From positions 217,644 to 281,643 of the forward strand of contig JAHUUK010000002.1 in the NCBI GenBank assembly GCA_019218375.1: DNA of 64,000 nt. Reading direction: 5' to 3'. Every line of letters begins with the position of its first letter. Position 1 is the stretch's first letter. The notes beneath the pieces were generated by a model that was given only the letters and a program-made list of their open reading frames with translations, did no database searches and had not been told where the DNA came from. Of this stretch, positions 7,204-20,854 are shown piece by piece. The DNA is from Dermabacteraceae bacterium TAE3-ERU5 (GTDB lineage: Bacteria; Actinomycetota; Actinomycetes; Actinomycetales; Dermabacteraceae). The position numbers and the translations under genes were made by a program.

Positions 7204-8065
7204 AATAGTTGGCTGTCTTATAGCAAACGGCGCTTCGGGATGCGCTACTAAAAAGGTGCAGAGCACCATAGGCAGCGCCGTTTCTGGAGTTATAGAAAAC
7301 TTCATCAACACGCTTGGTGGGGCTATTGCTGACACTATGAGCTGGCTGATTAGCCTGTGGACGTTGGTGCCGACGCCTGATTTTTCCTCTGGCGCTATCG
7401 GCAACGCCGTCACTAAAACTCAGACTGGTATCGCTTACCTCGTTGTGTTGATGGGGGTCGCGAGCATCATGTGGGCTGCCGGTAAAGCGGTATGAAGCTT
7501 GCAAATCAAGGAGTTTAAGGTCGTTGTGCAGCTACTTATCAAAGTAGCTATTGCACAAGCAGCGGCAGTCATGGCTGTAACTCTTCTGATCAAAGCAGGG
7601 GATGACATTTCTGCTGGCATTTTGAAGCTGGCTTCAGACCAGGACATGAAGAACCTTGCAGCGGCATTAGTGCCCATCATCAAGGTGGGGCCTGCTGGCG
7701 GTCCGGCTTTCGTTCCAAATATAGGAGCAGATATTCTGGCGGCTGCTGCTGGCATTTTGATCTTCGGCATCATTGCGCTTCTTGCTTCCGCGTTACTTGC
7801 CTGCCTGCTTCTCATACGAGTCATTTTGCTCGCTATCGCTTTGGTGTTCTTGCCCGTTTTGGCTGCCTCGGTAGCGTTCGAGACAGGAAATTCTGCTGGA
7901 CTCCGCGACGGAATCGAGATCAGTCACGACGAAATTGAAAGGCTGTCCGACGCTATTTACGCGCAGATACACCGTGAGCTTGCAAACTTCGTAAACCAGA
8001 AGCACCCCTATCCATTGGAGAGACTTTTTAGCTTTATAAAGTGGCGCTTTTATCACGCTAGGTAG
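7190..8065 (+). pseudogene. TrbL/SCO6881-like conjugation membrane protein, interrupted by an in-frame stop
   Basis: Two open frames (7190-7495 and 7499-8065) lie in the same reading frame, separated only by the TGA at 7493-7495. Joined, they give one polytopic protein of about 290 residues. It has an N-terminal segment with GAIADTMSWLISLWTLVP, a helix before the stop (YLVVLMGVASIMWAAGKAV), then several long hydrophobic helices. The pattern resembles the VirB6/TrbL-type membrane subunit of actinobacterial conjugative elements. The end (NFVNQKHPYPLERLFSF) does not continue into the usual long family tail, so it is also truncated. A relic of an integrative element near tRNA-Met is the simplest reading. 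Confidence 0.6.
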
Positions 8066-8102
8066 CCGATAAAGATGGGCGCAAGTTCACCATGTGTCTC
8101 GC

Positions 8103-10076
8103 CTACTCATCCCCCGCCCGGAGGCTGCGGCGGCGTTCCTGCAGCGCGGTCATGCGCGCCATTGTCTGCGCGTAGTCTTCGCTTCCCGGCTCGATCTGCT
8201 TTAGTCGTTTCCGTAGCACGGTGTATTCGCGGGTGAAGGATAGCTCCGTGAGCCTGCGCATCAGCGAATCACCCAGCCGGTCTAGTTCGGCCTCGTTGCG
8301 GGCGGGCAGTTCGATGGCGGCCAGTTCCCGCACCAGGGGTCGTACCGTCTCCCCCGCTATTTCCAGCGCGGTGTCCAGCAGCACCGGGGCTAGCCCTTCT
8401 TGCTCCGCCGCCTCCAGCAGTATCCCGGTGGCCTGCAGCACGTCCCACACGCCCTGCAGTGCGGGAACGTGGAATGAGTCTTCCGGTAGCAGTTCCAGCA
8501 TGGTGGCGTTGAGCCGTTCCGGGTATTGCAGCATCATCGCGAGGGATTGCGATTCGACTATCCCGACGGGATCGCGCGGCGAAACCACGTCGCTCAGGCG
8601 CGTGCGCGGCAGCATTTCTGCGCCGTCCGCTTCTCCCTCTCCCGGTGCCGACGGCTGCGCTTGCAGGCTTTCGCGGGCGGGTTCCGGCCCGCGTTTCGCG
8701 GCGTCGTGCACGGCGCGCAGCACGGTGCGCTCGTCCATGCCGAGCCAGCCCGCGAGCCGCCGCGCATATTCGGGGCGCATCGCCCTATCGCGGATCTGCG
8801 CCACCACGGGGGCGGCCATGCGCAGCCCCGCCACCTGGCCTTCCACCGTGTTTACGTCCACATGTGCCAGCACGGACTTGATGGCGAACTCGAACAGCGG
8901 GCGGCGGGAGGTGACCAGGGCGCGCAGGGCGTCGTCGCCCTTTTGCAGCCGCAAATCGCACGGGTCCAGCCCCGATTCTTCTACCGCGACATAGGTCTGT
9001 GCCACGAAACGCTGGTCTTCCTCGAAAGCGCGCAACGCGGCCTTTTGCCCGGCGGCGTCGCCATCGAACGTGAAGATGACCTCGGCCCCGAGGGAGGCCA
9101 GGTCACCGCCCAGGCGCAGCCCGGCGGTGCGGGAGGTGTCTCCCATGATGCGGCGCACGATCTTGATGTGTTCCGGCCCGAACGCGGTGCCGCAGGACGC
9201 CACGGCGGTATCAATACCTGCCATGTGCGCGGCCATCACGTCCGTGTACCCCTCCATCACCACTACCTGGTGTTTGGCGGCAATATTCTTGCGCGCCAGG
9301 TCCAGGCCGTAGAGCACCTGGGACTTCTTGTAGATCGGGGATTCCGGGGTGTTTAGGTATTTCGGCCCCGGGTCGTTTTCCAGCAGCTTGCGGGCGCCGA
9401 AGCCGATGGTGGCTCCGGTGACGTCGCGGATCGGCCAGATCAGCCTGCCCCGGAATCGGTCGTACACGCCGCGCTGCCCCTGCGAAACCACGCCGGAGGC
9501 CAGCAGCTCGGGCTCGGTGAAGCCGCGCCCGCGCAGATGCTTCATCAGGGCGTCCCAGCCCTCGGGCGCGAAACCCACGCCGAAGTGTTCGGCCGCCGCC
9601 CGGTCAAAGCCACGCTCCTGCAGGAACCGGCGCCCCACCTGGGCGGCTTCCGTTTCTAGCTGGTCGCGGTAGAACTCTTCCGCCACTCGGTGCAGGTCGA
9701 TCAGCCGCTGCCGGGTACCGAAGTCGGTGCGGGGCCCTCCCCCGCCGCTACCCTTTTCGTAGTGCAGCTGCACACCGTAGCGGGACGCCAACATCTCGAC
9801 CGCCTCAACGAACGTGAGGTGGTTGATCTTCTGCACGAACGAGATCACGTCGCCGCCCTCGCCGCAGCCGAAGCAGTGCCAGTTGCCCAGCATCGGGCGC
9901 ACGTGGAAACTCGGGGTTTTTTCGTCGTGGAAGGGGCACAGCCCCTTCTGGGAGCCGATGCCGGCTGTGCGCAGGGTGACGTGCTCGCTAACGATTTCGT
10001 CCAGCCGGGCGCGCTCGCGCACGGCATCAACGTCGGCCCTGCGAATCAGGCCATTCCCGCCCCCGCCGCCGTTCAT
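8103..10076 (-). CDS. dnaG: DNA primase
   Basis: DnaG makes RNA primers at the replication fork. From the ATG at 10076 it has 657 residues. It has an N-terminal CHC2 zinc finger ([13 protein letters not shown]...[10 protein letters not shown], about residues 40-67), a primase core, and a Toprim domain with EGYTD and [13 protein letters not shown] DnaB-interacting C-terminal domain follows. The start overlaps the dgt stop by 4 bp. A longer open frame continues upstream but only reads dgt out of frame. Confidence 0.95.
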   Translation of the reverse strand: MNGGGGGNGLIRRADVDAVRERARLDEIVSEHVTLRTAGIGSQKGLCPFHDEKTPSFHVRPMLGNWHCFGCGEGGDVISFVQKINHLTFVEAVEMLASRYGVQLHYEKGSGGGGPRTDFGTRQRLIDLHRVAEEFYRDQLETEAAQVGRRFLQERGFDRAAAEHFGVGFAPEGWDALMKHLRGRGFTEPELLASGVVSQGQRGVYDRFRGRLIWPIRDVTGATIGFGARKLLENDPGPKYLNTPESPIYKKSQVLYGLDLARKNIAAKHQVVVMEGYTDVMAAHMAGIDTAVASCGTAFGPEHIKIVRRIMGDTSRTAGLRLGGDLASLGAEVIFTFDGDAAGQKAALRAFEEDQRFVAQTYVAVEESGLDPCDLRLQKGDDALRALVTSRRPLFEFAIKSVLAHVDVNTVEGQVAGLRMAAPVVAQIRDRAMRPEYARRLAGWLGMDERTVLRAVHDAAKRGPEPARESLQAQPSAPGEGEADGAEMLPRTRLSDVVSPRDPVGIVESQSLAMMLQYPERLNATMLELLPEDSFHVPALQGVWDVLQATGILLEAAEQEGLAPVLLDTALEIAGETVRPLVRELAAIELPARNEAELDRLGDSLMRRLTELSFTREYTVLRKRLKQIEPGSEDYAQTMARMTALQERRRSLRAGDE

Positions 10077-11329
10077 TTCCGACCGCCCCCGCACAGGTTC
10101 GCGTGCAAGCGCTGCGCCGTGACGTCGGTATAGGAGGCGATCTGGTCGATCACCACGCGGGCACGGGCCGCGTCGTCTTCCGCGGCCAGGAAAAGTTCGG
10201 CAAACAGCGGGTCCAGGTATTTGTCTTCCGTCTGCGTGATCTTGGCGTGCAGATCGCGCAGGATCTGTTCCTGCCGTTCGTAAACCGGCTGTTGCGCGGC
10301 CGACGACATGACGTAGGTGGCCGCCAGCCCCTTCAAAACCGCGATCTCGATGCGGGTTTCTTCCGGTACCACCACGGAGGCCTCGAAGCGGGACAGCGGC
10401 CCCTCCCCGTAGCGTTCCTGGGTGGCGCGCGTGACGGAGCTGGTGAAGCGCCCGATCAACTGGCTGGACATGTTCTTTAACGCGGCGGCGCTGCGGCCGG
10501 TCGCGTGGTAGGTCGGCACCCAGTACGGTTCGCGCTCCAGCCTCTGCAGGGCTTCGTCCAGCTCCTGCGTGTCCATGCCCGGCAGGTACCAGTCCTGCAC
10601 CACGTAGAGCGCGGCGGCTCGCTCCATCGGTTCGGTCAGCAGCGACATCTGCATGCGTCCCGCGGTGATCGCGTCCTCGATGTCGTGCACCGAATAGGCG
10701 ATGTCGTCGGAGGCGTCCATCACCTGTGCTTCCAGGCACGCCACGTTTTTGGGTGCGCCCTCGCGCGCCCAGGCGAAAACGGGTTCGTCGTCCGGGTAAA
10801 CGCAGAACTTTTTCGATTCCGGGTTCGGTCCCTCGCCGCGCAGCCACGGATACTTCACCGCCGCGTCCAGCGTGGCCCGGGTCAGGTTCAGGCCGTAGGG
10901 GGTGTTCCCGGCAAAAACCTTCGGCTCCAGGCGGCTGAGCAGCCGCAGGGTCTGGGCGTTGCCCTCGAAGCCACCGATGTCTTCGCTCAGCGAATCCAGC
11001 ACGTTTTCGCCGTTATGGCCGAACGGCGGGTGGCCGAGGTCGTGGGAGAGGCAGGCGGCATCCACCACGTCCGGGTCGCACCCCAGCACGCCGGCAATGT
11101 CGCGCCCCACCTGCGCTACCTCTAGGGAATGGGTGAGCCTGGTGCGCACGAAATCGTTCGCGCCCGCGCCGAGCACCTGGGTTTTCGCTCCCAGGCGGCG
11201 CAGGGCCGACGAATGCAGCACGCGCGCCCTATCCCGAGAGAACGGGCTGCGCGTGGCCGACTTCGCGTCCTCCGCGTGAAAGCGGGCAACGTCGCGGTCG
11301 CTGTAACCTACCGAAATCGTGTGCTCCAT
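10073..11329 (-). CDS. dgt: Deoxyguanosinetriphosphate triphosphohydrolase-like protein
   Basis: An HD-domain dNTPase of 418 residues that hydrolyses dGTP or other dNTPs to the nucleoside and triphosphate. The metal-binding HD motif is clear ([17 protein letters not shown], about residues 93-109), preceded by [15 protein letters not shown] and followed by [15 protein letters not shown]. It lies between dusB (4-bp gap) and dnaG (4-bp overlap), the usual actinobacterial order, linking nucleotide pools with replication. Confidence 0.93.
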   Translation of the reverse strand: MEHTISVGYSDRDVARFHAEDAKSATRSPFSRDRARVLHSSALRRLGAKTQVLGAGANDFVRTRLTHSLEVAQVGRDIAGVLGCDPDVVDAACLSHDLGHPPFGHNGENVLDSLSEDIGGFEGNAQTLRLLSRLEPKVFAGNTPYGLNLTRATLDAAVKYPWLRGEGPNPESKKFCVYPDDEPVFAWAREGAPKNVACLEAQVMDASDDIAYSVHDIEDAITAGRMQMSLLTEPMERAAALYVVQDWYLPGMDTQELDEALQRLEREPYWVPTYHATGRSAAALKNMSSQLIGRFTSSVTRATQERYGEGPLSRFEASVVVPEETRIEIAVLKGLAATYVMSSAAQQPVYERQEQILRDLHAKITQTEDKYLDPLFAELFLAAEDDAARARVVIDQIASYTDVTAQRLHANLCGGGRK

Positions 11330-11333
11330 TTGC

Positions 11334-12497
11334 CTATCCGCCAGAGATCGCTAGTTCGGCCTCGTGGAGCCGCTTGGAAATGTCGGGCGTGATTTCCCGC
11401 GTGTTCAGCCAGCCGTCGGGCATGGCCACCTTCTTGGCGTGACCGGCGCGCCCGCGCGGACCCTCCACGGCCTCGCCGGGATAGCCGACGCTGTGATCCA
11501 GCTGCGCCAGCTTCTCATCCAGATCCGCGAGGGACTCCATGGTGGCCAGTTTATGCCGCATATCGCCGCCCAGCGGGTACCCCTTGAAGTACCAGGAAAC
11601 GTGCTTGCGCAGATCGCGCACGCCGCGCCCCTCGTCCTCAAAGAACTCCACCAGCAGCTGGGCATGGCGGCGCACCGTCGCCGCCACGTCCGACATGGTG
11701 GGACGCACGCGCTCGTCGCTGCCGGAGAACCCGGCGGCGAGATCGGCAAACAGCCAGGGGCGCCCCTGGCAGCCGCGCCCAACCACGACGCCGTCGCAGC
11801 CGGTCTGACGCACCATTTCGAGCGCGTCCTCCGCGCACCAAATGTCGCCGTTGCCGAGCACCGGAATGTCGGTCACGGCCTCCTTCAGGGCGGCGATGGC
11901 GTCCCAGTGGGCGTTACCCGAATAGTGTTCGGAGGCGGTGCGGCCATGCAGGGCGATCGCCTTCACGCCGACTTCCTGCGCGATCCGGCCTGCATCCAGA
12001 TAGGTGATGTGGTCGCGGTCTATCCCCATGCGGGTCTTAACCGTCACCGGGATGTGTTCGGCGGCTTCGACCGCTCCCCGAATGATTTGGGTGAACAGTT
12101 CGGTCTTCCAGGGCAGCACCGCGCCCCCGCCCTTGCGGGTCACCTTGGGCGCGGGGCAGCCGAAGTTCAGGTCGATGTGATCGGCCAGTTCTTCTTCGCG
12201 AAGCATCTTCACGGCGGCCCGTACGGTGGCCGGATCCACGCCGTAAAGCTGCACCGAATACGGGTTTTCCCGCGGATGCTTGCGGATCAGCCGCATGGTT
12301 TCCGGGTGGCGTTCCACCAGGGCGCGGCTGGTCACCATTTCGGTAACGAACAGGCCGCCGTCGTCCTTGCTGTGAAGGGCGCCGTATTCCCGGCAAAGCA
12401 GCCTAAAAGGCAGGTTGGTTACCCCCGCCATCGGCGCGAGCACGACGGGGGTATCAACCGTAATGTTGCCTATCGTCAGCGACGAAGGAAGGGCCAC
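11334..12497 (-). CDS. dusB: tRNA-dihydrouridine synthase
   Basis: An FMN-dependent enzyme that reduces uridines in the D-loop of tRNA. The 387-residue protein has the TIM-barrel start LAPMAGVTNLPFR, the catalytic region with LNFGCPAPKVTRKGGGA (Cys), and the phosphate-binding GNGDIW and VGRGCQGRPWLF segments. The GTG start directly abuts the glyS stop (TGAGTG), so it is coupled to glyS. Assignment within the Dus family to DusB follows general similarity. Confidence 0.92.
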   Translation of the reverse strand: MALPSSLTIGNITVDTPVVLAPMAGVTNLPFRLLCREYGALHSKDDGGLFVTEMVTSRALVERHPETMRLIRKHPRENPYSVQLYGVDPATVRAAVKMLREEELADHIDLNFGCPAPKVTRKGGGAVLPWKTELFTQIIRGAVEAAEHIPVTVKTRMGIDRDHITYLDAGRIAQEVGVKAIALHGRTASEHYSGNAHWDAIAALKEAVTDIPVLGNGDIWCAEDALEMVRQTGCDGVVVGRGCQGRPWLFADLAAGFSGSDERVRPTMSDVAATVRRHAQLLVEFFEDEGRGVRDLRKHVSWYFKGYPLGGDMRHKLATMESLADLDEKLAQLDHSVGYPGEAVEGPRGRAGHAKKVAMPDGWLNTREITPDISKRLHEAELAISGG

Positions 12498-13889
12498 TCA
12501 GCAGCCCACCAGACGCTGCGCCAGGTAGTTGCGGACCTGATCGAGGGCCACGCGCTCCTGCGCCATCGAATCGCGCTCACGGATCGTGACCGCCTGGTCC
12601 TCGGCGGTATCGAAGTCCACGGTGATGCAGAACGGGGTGCCGATCTCGTCCTGACGGCGGTAGCGGCGGCCGATAGCGCCCGATACGTCAACCTCAACGT
12701 TCCACAGCTTGCGCAGCTCGGCGGCGAGCTCCTTGGCGCGCGGCACCAGGTCGCCGCTCTTGGAGAGCGGCAGTACGGCGACCTTGACGGGAGCCAGGCG
12801 GGGATCCAGGCGCAGCACGGTGCGCTTGTCCACGCCGCCCTTGGTGTTGGGGGCCTCGTCCTCGGTGTAGGCGTCGATCAGGAACGCCATCATCGAACGG
12901 GTCAGGCCGAACGACGGTTCGATCACGTACGGGGTGTAGCGTTCCCCGCTGGCCTGATCGAAGTACTGCATCTTGGTGCCCGACGCCTCGGTGTGGCTGC
13001 TCAGGTCGAAGTCGGTGCGGTTGGCGACGCCCATCAGTTCGCCCCAGGCGTTGCCCTGGAATCCGAAGCGGTATTCGATGTCGATGGTGCCCGCGCTGTA
13101 GTGCGCGCGCTCGTCCTCCGGCACGTCGAAGCGGCGCATGTTGTCGGGGTTGATGCCGAGGTCGATGAACCAGTTCCAGCAGTCCTCGACCCAGGCCTTG
13201 AAGTGCTCGTCGGCTTCGCTCGGCGGGGTGAAGAACTCGATCTCCATCTGTTCGAACTCGCGGGTGCGGAAGATGAAGTTACCGGGCGTGATCTCGTTAC
13301 GGAACGCCTTACCGACCTGGCCGATGCCGAACGGGGGCTTCTGGCGGGCGGCGGTGACCACGTTAAGGAAGTTCACGAAGATACCCTGCGCGGTTTCTGG
13401 GCGCAGGTAGTGCAGGCCCTCCTCGTTATCTACCGGGCCGAGGAAGGTCTTCATGAGGCCCGAGAACTGCTGCGGTTCGGTCCAGCTGCCCTCCTGGCCG
13501 GTCTCAGGGTCGCGGATGTCGGCCAGGCCGTTTTCCGGCTCGTGCCCGTGCTTGTTGACGTACGCCTCAATCAGGTGATCGACGCGGTAACGCTTGTGGG
13601 TGTGCAGCGATTCGACCAGCGGATCGGTGAAGGTGGCGACGTGACCGGAGGCCTCCCAGACACGGCGGGGCAGGATCACGGAGGAGTCCAGGCCGACCAT
13701 GTCCTCGCGGCCCTGCACGAAGGTGCGCCACCACTGACGTTTGATGTTCTCTTTCAGCTCCACGCCGAGGGGCCCGTAGTCCCATGCCGAACGGGTACCG
13801 CCGTAGATGTCACCGCAGGGGAAGACGAATCCGCGACGCTTCGCGAGCGCAACCACGTTATCGAGAGTGCTGGGTGCCGGTTTAGCCAC
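12498..13889 (-). CDS. glyS: Glycyl-tRNA synthetase, single-chain type
   Basis: Charges tRNA-Gly. This is the alpha2 (eukaryote-like) class II enzyme, about 463 residues, not the bacterial alpha/beta tetramer. It has [20 protein letters not shown] near the start, the [21 protein letters not shown] motif 2 region, and a C-terminal anticodon-binding domain ([13 protein letters not shown]). The GTG at 13889 is preferred because GGAGG lies 5-6 nt upstream; a TTG 12 bp earlier falls just before that site. Confidence 0.95.
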   Translation of the reverse strand: MAKPAPSTLDNVVALAKRRGFVFPCGDIYGGTRSAWDYGPLGVELKENIKRQWWRTFVQGREDMVGLDSSVILPRRVWEASGHVATFTDPLVESLHTHKRYRVDHLIEAYVNKHGHEPENGLADIRDPETGQEGSWTEPQQFSGLMKTFLGPVDNEEGLHYLRPETAQGIFVNFLNVVTAARQKPPFGIGQVGKAFRNEITPGNFIFRTREFEQMEIEFFTPPSEADEHFKAWVEDCWNWFIDLGINPDNMRRFDVPEDERAHYSAGTIDIEYRFGFQGNAWGELMGVANRTDFDLSSHTEASGTKMQYFDQASGERYTPYVIEPSFGLTRSMMAFLIDAYTEDEAPNTKGGVDKRTVLRLDPRLAPVKVAVLPLSKSGDLVPRAKELAAELRKLWNVEVDVSGAIGRRYRRQDEIGTPFCITVDFDTAEDQAVTIRERDSMAQERVALDQVRNYLAQRLVGC

Positions 13890-13989
13890 AGGTTCCTCCA
13901 AGGAAAGACGATAAAGGCATACGCGCTAAGTTTACCGGCCCAACCCCTACCCCCTAAACTGGTATTCACCCCGGAGGAAGGAATTTCTT

Positions 13990-14382
13990 GTGCAGCGCAC
14001 AACCAAACAGCGAACCGCGATTCTCGCGGCCCTCTCGGAGGCTTCCGATTTTCTTTCCGCGCAGCAACTGCACGACGCGATGCGGCACGCGGGCCAGGAA
14101 GTCGGTCTAGCTACCGTTTACCGCAACCTGCAGAGTCTCGCTACCTCCGGTGTGGTGGACGTGCTGGTGACGGACGACGGCGAAGCTATCTACCGACAGT
14201 GCGACGATGAAGGCCACCACCATCACCTGGTGTGCCGCAGCTGCGGGAAAACGGTGGAGTTCACGGCCGACGAAATGGAAGACGCCGCCCACGCTGTCGC
14301 AGACCAGCACGGTTTTTCCGCTATCAGCCACACGATGGAGATATTCGGGCTCTGCCCGGAATGCAGCGCGGCTAAGGAATAG
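13990..14382 (+). CDS. zur: Fur-family zinc/iron uptake repressor (Zur-like)
   Basis: A 130-residue Fur-family repressor. It has an N-terminal winged helix (TKQRTAILAALSE... and VGLATVYRNLQSLATSG), the metal-binding HHHHLVCRSCGKTVEF segment and a second CPEC pair near the end, forming the structural zinc site. In actinobacteria short Fur proteins of this type beside glyS are usually Zur. The GTG start has a strong GGAGGAAGG site. It is divergent from glyS, and the DedA-like gene follows after 3 bp. Zn versus Fe specificity is inferred. Confidence 0.85.
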   Translation: MQRTTKQRTAILAALSEASDFLSAQQLHDAMRHAGQEVGLATVYRNLQSLATSGVVDVLVTDDGEAIYRQCDDEGHHHHLVCRSCGKTVEFTADEMEDAAHAVADQHGFSAISHTMEIFGLCPECSAAKE

Positions 14383-14385
14383 CGC

Positions 14386-14853
14386 GTGTCCTGGATGAAG
14401 GACTTCATCGAGTCGCTCCCGTTCGAGCTGGCTTTCCTGTTTCTCTACGGGGTAATCATTCTGCGTGCCGGCGGCACCTATCTGCTCGGGCGGGGCGCTA
14501 TCTCCCTGGCAAACCGTGGCCGGGTGCAGGATTTCCTAAACAGCCCGCGCGTTATTAACGCCACCGAAAAGGTGAATCTTTACGGCGCTCCCCTGGTGGC
14601 TTTGAGTTTCCTCACCGTGGGGTTCCAGACTGCCGCCAACGCCGCCGCGGGCGTCACCCGCATGCCCTATGTGAGGTACATCCCTGCGCTGCTCATCGGC
14701 GGGGCCGCCTGGGCCTTTATTTACGCCACCGTCGGCCTGGCCGCGTTCTGGCTGATGATGCAAAACCCGCTGATGGGGATAGGGATCCTCGCGGCAGCAC
14801 TGCTGATCTGCGGCGGCATCTACCTGTTTCGCCGCTCCCGCGGCCGCGCCTAG
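14386..14853 (+). CDS. DedA/VTT-family membrane protein
   Basis: A 155-residue membrane protein with four to five hydrophobic helices. It keeps parts of the VTT/DedA pattern: GTYLLGRGA early, then EKVNLYGAPLVALSFLTVGFQ, NAAAGVTRMPYVRYIPALL and GGAAWAFIYATVG. DedA proteins are linked to lipid-carrier flipping and membrane homeostasis. The GTG start is 3 bp after the zur stop, so they are co-transcribed. It is shorter than classic DedA (about 200 residues). Confidence 0.65.
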   Translation: MSWMKDFIESLPFELAFLFLYGVIILRAGGTYLLGRGAISLANRGRVQDFLNSPRVINATEKVNLYGAPLVALSFLTVGFQTAANAAAGVTRMPYVRYIPALLIGGAAWAFIYATVGLAAFWLMMQNPLMGIGILAAALLICGGIYLFRRSRGRA

Positions 14854-14860
14854 CCGCCTG

Positions 14861-15649
14861 CTATCCCTGCTTGACCGCGTCCACGGCCCCGCCGTAGCGG
14901 CGGTCACGGCGCGCGTATTCGTCAATCGCCGCCCACAGCACCCGCCGGTCCACGTCGGGCCAAAGCTCCGGCCTAAACACCATCTCGGCGTAGGCCGACT
15001 GCCAAAGCAGGAAGTTGGAGGTGCGCTGCTCGCCCGAGGTGCGGATAAACAGGTCCACGTCGGGCATCTGCGGATCGCTCAGGTAAGAAGCGATGGTTTT
15101 TTCGTTGATCCGGCGCGGGGACACGCGCCCGTCGGCCACCTGCTGCGAAAGCGCGCGCACCGCGTCCACGATCTCCGCGCGACCACCGTAATTGACGCAC
15201 ATGTAGAGGGTCATACGATCGCAGTCGCGGGTTAGTTCCTCGGCGTCGCGCAGTTCGGAGATCACGCTGCGCCACAGCTTCGGTTCCCGGCCCACCCATT
15301 TCACGCGCACGCCCCACTCGTGCATCGTGTCGCGCTGCCTGCGCAGCACCTCCCGGTTGAATCCCATCAGGAAGCGCACCTCTTCCGGCGAACGCTTCCA
15401 GTTTTCGGTGGAGAATGCGTAGGCAGATAGATGAGTGACACCCATTTCCAGCGCCCCGGCAACCACGTCGAGCAGCGCGGCTTCGCCCGCACGGTGCCCC
15501 TCGGTGCGCGGCAGGCCGCGCTGGTTCGCCCAGCGTCCGTTGCCGTCCATCACTACGGCTACGTGGCGCGGCACCAGTTCGCGCGGAATGGCCGGTGCCA
15601 CCGCACCCGAGGGATGCGGATAGGGGTCACTGTAAATGCGCTTGCTCAT
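14861..15649 (-). CDS. uppS: Isoprenyl (undecaprenyl-type) diphosphate synthase
   Basis: A cis-prenyltransferase that makes the lipid carrier for cell-wall synthesis. From the ATG at 15649 it has 262 residues. Motifs: [13 protein letters not shown] (catalytic Asp), [12 protein letters not shown], and [18 protein letters not shown] near the end. The start overlaps the recO stop by 4 bp (ATGA). It is convergent with the DedA-like gene, only 7 bp apart. Confidence 0.95.
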   Translation of the reverse strand: MSKRIYSDPYPHPSGAVAPAIPRELVPRHVAVVMDGNGRWANQRGLPRTEGHRAGEAALLDVVAGALEMGVTHLSAYAFSTENWKRSPEEVRFLMGFNREVLRRQRDTMHEWGVRVKWVGREPKLWRSVISELRDAEELTRDCDRMTLYMCVNYGGRAEIVDAVRALSQQVADGRVSPRRINEKTIASYLSDPQMPDVDLFIRTSGEQRTSNFLLWQSAYAEMVFRPELWPDVDRRVLWAAIDEYARRDRRYGGAVDAVKQG

Positions 15650-16407
15650 GCTTGCCTTTCGTGAATACTCGTCCCGAGCAAGTCTAAAGACTTCAGCGGC
15701 GCTTCCAACTGCCAGGAGGCCGCGCCGTGAATAATCCTGCTCGCTTCGGCACGCAAAGTTTCGTCGCTCTGCCCCGCTTTTTCCCAGTCCCCCGCCGCCA
15801 GCGCGGTCATCAGTTCCAGGGTGGCGGGTCTGACCGCGCGGGCCGCCGCGGGCCGACACTGCCTGCACACGGCCCCACCGGAGGCATTATCGAAAGCGTG
15901 ATGCGGGCCTTGTGCGCCGCAGCTCGCGCAGGAGGTCGTTTCCGGCGCCCAGCCCGCGAGGGCGAGAACGCGCAGCATGTAGGAATCGAGCAATAGGCCG
16001 GGGGCCACGCGCCCCTGGGCGACCGCACGCAGGGCGCGCAGCAGCAGGAAGAAGTATTCTTCGCTGCCGGTGCCGGTGCCGCCGTAGGTTTCGGTGAGGC
16101 GCCCGGTAACCTCCAGCATCGCGACTGCCACCGCGTAGCGATCAAAATCGCTCACTATCGCTTCGGCGCAGGTTTCTATCGTCACCACCTGTGAAACGGT
16201 ATCCAGGTTGCGGCCCCGATGCAGCTGCACGTCCACCACGGAGAACGGCTCCAGCCGGGCACCTATGCGGCTCGCGGTTTTGCGCACGCCCTTCGCTACC
16301 GCCCGCACCGTGCCATGACGCCGGGTAAGGAGCGTGATGATGCGGTCGGCCTCCCCCAGTTTGTGGGTGCGCATCACCAGCGCCTGGTCCCGGTAAAGCT
16401 TTTCCAT
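15646..16407 (-). CDS. recO: DNA repair protein RecO
   Basis: RecO loads RecA with RecR and anneals single strands in recombinational repair. The 253-residue protein begins with the OB-fold signature ([24 protein letters not shown]), has the GRNLDTVSQ segment, and carries a four-Cys zinc module (CASCGAQG...CRQC). It overlaps uppS and lies downstream of leuA and era. Confidence 0.93.
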   Translation of the reverse strand: MEKLYRDQALVMRTHKLGEADRIITLLTRRHGTVRAVAKGVRKTASRIGARLEPFSVVDVQLHRGRNLDTVSQVVTIETCAEAIVSDFDRYAVAVAMLEVTGRLTETYGGTGTGSEEYFFLLLRALRAVAQGRVAPGLLLDSYMLRVLALAGWAPETTSCASCGAQGPHHAFDNASGGAVCRQCRPAAARAVRPATLELMTALAAGDWEKAGQSDETLRAEASRIIHGAASWQLEAPLKSLDLLGTSIHERQA

Positions 16408-16430
16408 CTTGCCTCTCGCCCCGCTCGCCC

Positions 16431-19092
<2,662 letters not shown>

Positions 19093-19093
<1 letters not shown>

Positions 19094-20385
19094 TAGTTTT
19101 CCCCTTCGCCGGGCACGTTCTCCGCGCGGCGCACCAAAACGGTGGCTAGTTTCTTACGGCGGCCCGAGGTGCGTTCCGCCGTCATCTCCAGGTCAAGCGC
19201 TACCGCCTGTGAGCCGGGAATCGGCACCCGGCCGAGCGCCTTCGCGAGCAGACCGGCAACCGTGTCCACATCGTCGTCTTCAATGTCCAGGCCGAAATGT
19301 TCCCCGACCTCCGAGATCGAAGCGCGGGCAGGCACGCGAATCGTGCCGTCTCCCAGTTCCTCGATCTCCTGGGTGGCCCGGTCGTGTTCGTCCGCGATTT
19401 CGCCGACGATCTCTTCCAGGATGTCTTCGATGGTGACGATGCCGCTCACGCCGCCGTACTCGTCCACCACGATGGCCACGTGCACGCGGGCGGTCTGCAT
19501 ATCGCGCATGACCCTGTCGGCGTGCATAAATTCGGGCACGAAGGTCACCGGCCGCATGACGTCGGTGACTGGGCGGTCATCTCCCCTCGCGCCGGGGGCG
19601 TGCAGCGCCCGCATGACGTCCTTGACGTACAGCATGCCCAGCGTGTCATCCACGCTTTCGCCGATCACCGGAACGCGGGAGAAACCGGAGCGCACAAACA
19701 GGCGAATCGCCTGGCCCAGCGTGGCCTCGTCAGAGATCGTCACCATGTCGGTGCGGGGCACCATCAGTTCCCGAATCTTGGTATCGCCCAGATCGAACAC
19801 GCCGTGGATCATGTCGCGTTCGTCGTTTTCCAACTCCTGGTGTTCGGTGGCGCGATCCACGAAGTGACGCAGTTCGGCTTCCGAGGCGTAGGGCCCGCCG
19901 GTGACCTTACCGCCGGGGGTGAACGAGGAACCGACGTGGATCAGCAGGGTGGCGAGCGGCCCAAGCACCACGCGCAGCAGTGTCACCAGGCCCGACAGCC
20001 GGATCACGGTTTCGTCCGGGTAGCGCCGTCCGATGGTGCGTGGGGAAACGCTGGCGAGTAGGAACGACAGCACCGCGGTGACGGCGAAGCTGAGCAGCAG
20101 CGGCAGCCAAAGCCCGTCTAGGCGGGAAAAAAGCAGCGCCGTGATCGCCACCGCGTAGGCGGTCTGGCAGAAGACTCGCGCCAGGTTGATCGCGGCGAAA
20201 GTCTGATTGGCGTCCTCGTAGTGGCGTAGCACTGCGCGGCGGCGGCGCTCGTTCTGATCTTCCAGCGCCCGCATGAGCGAGGCGCGGCTAACCGAAAGCA
20301 TGGCGGCGTCCACCGCCGCCAGCGCCACGGTGACCATCAGGGTGCTGAGCGCCAGCACCAATAGCGCGATGTCGGACGTATTCAT
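19093..20385 (-). CDS. CNNM/CorC-type membrane protein (DUF21-CBS-CorC_HlyC)
   Basis: A 430-residue integral membrane protein, probably in magnesium or other cation transport. About the first 150 residues form the DUF21 membrane domain. Two CBS domains follow (around 190-310, with RELMVPRTDMVTI and VHVAIVVDEYGGVSGIVTIED), then a CorC_HlyC C-terminal domain (GDGTIRVPARASISEV). Often annotated hemolysin-like, but toxin activity is not implied. It sits between ybeY and era, the usual place in this phylum. Confidence 0.88.
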
Positions 20386-20387
20386 AT

Positions 20388-20852
20388 TCAGCTTTCTGCG
20401 CGCCGTTCGGCCAGGAAGGTCAGCAGCAGCTTGCGCTGCAGCGCAAACATGACCTTTTCTTCTTCCAGCTCAACGTGATCGTAGCCGAGAAGGTGCAGGA
20501 TGCCGTGGGTGGTCAGCAGCAGCATTTCCTCCTGCGGGCTGTGCCCCGCGGTCAGAGCCTGCTTGTGGGCCACGCTCGGGCAGAGCACGATCGAGCCGAG
20601 CATGCCCTCGGCGGTCGGGTTATCGGGGCTGCCGGGCGTGAGTTCGTCCATCGGGAACGAGAGCACGTCGGTCGGGCCGGGCTCGTCCATCCACTCGATG
20701 TGCAGCTGCTCCATCGCGTCCTCGTCCACGAACCGGATTTCCATTTCGGTCTGCGGGTGCAGGTGCATGGCGGCGAACACGAAGCGGGAAAGTTCGATGA
20801 ACTCCCGCTCGTCCACCTCGTAGGTGGTTTCGTTCTCTAGATCGATATTCAT
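20388..20852 (-). CDS. ybeY: Endoribonuclease YbeY
   Basis: A zinc metalloprotein for 16S rRNA 3'-end maturation and ribosome quality control. The 154-residue protein shows the HGxLHLxGYDH metal site as HGILHLLGYDH, and the ADVLSFP-like element as TDVLSFPMDE. It lies between phoH (2-bp gap) and the CorC-like gene (2-bp gap), all on one transcript. Confidence 0.94.
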   Translation of the reverse strand: MNIDLENETTYEVDEREFIELSRFVFAAMHLHPQTEMEIRFVDEDAMEQLHIEWMDEPGPTDVLSFPMDELTPGSPDNPTAEGMLGSIVLCPSVAHKQALTAGHSPQEEMLLLTTHGILHLLGYDHVELEEEKVMFALQRKLLLTFLAERRAES

Positions 20853-20854
20853 GG

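Noticed and set aside
11364..14210. A 948-residue open frame on the plus strand
   Set aside because: It lies antisense to dusB and glyS and has their reverse-complement codon bias; no family features. High GC produces long shadow frames.
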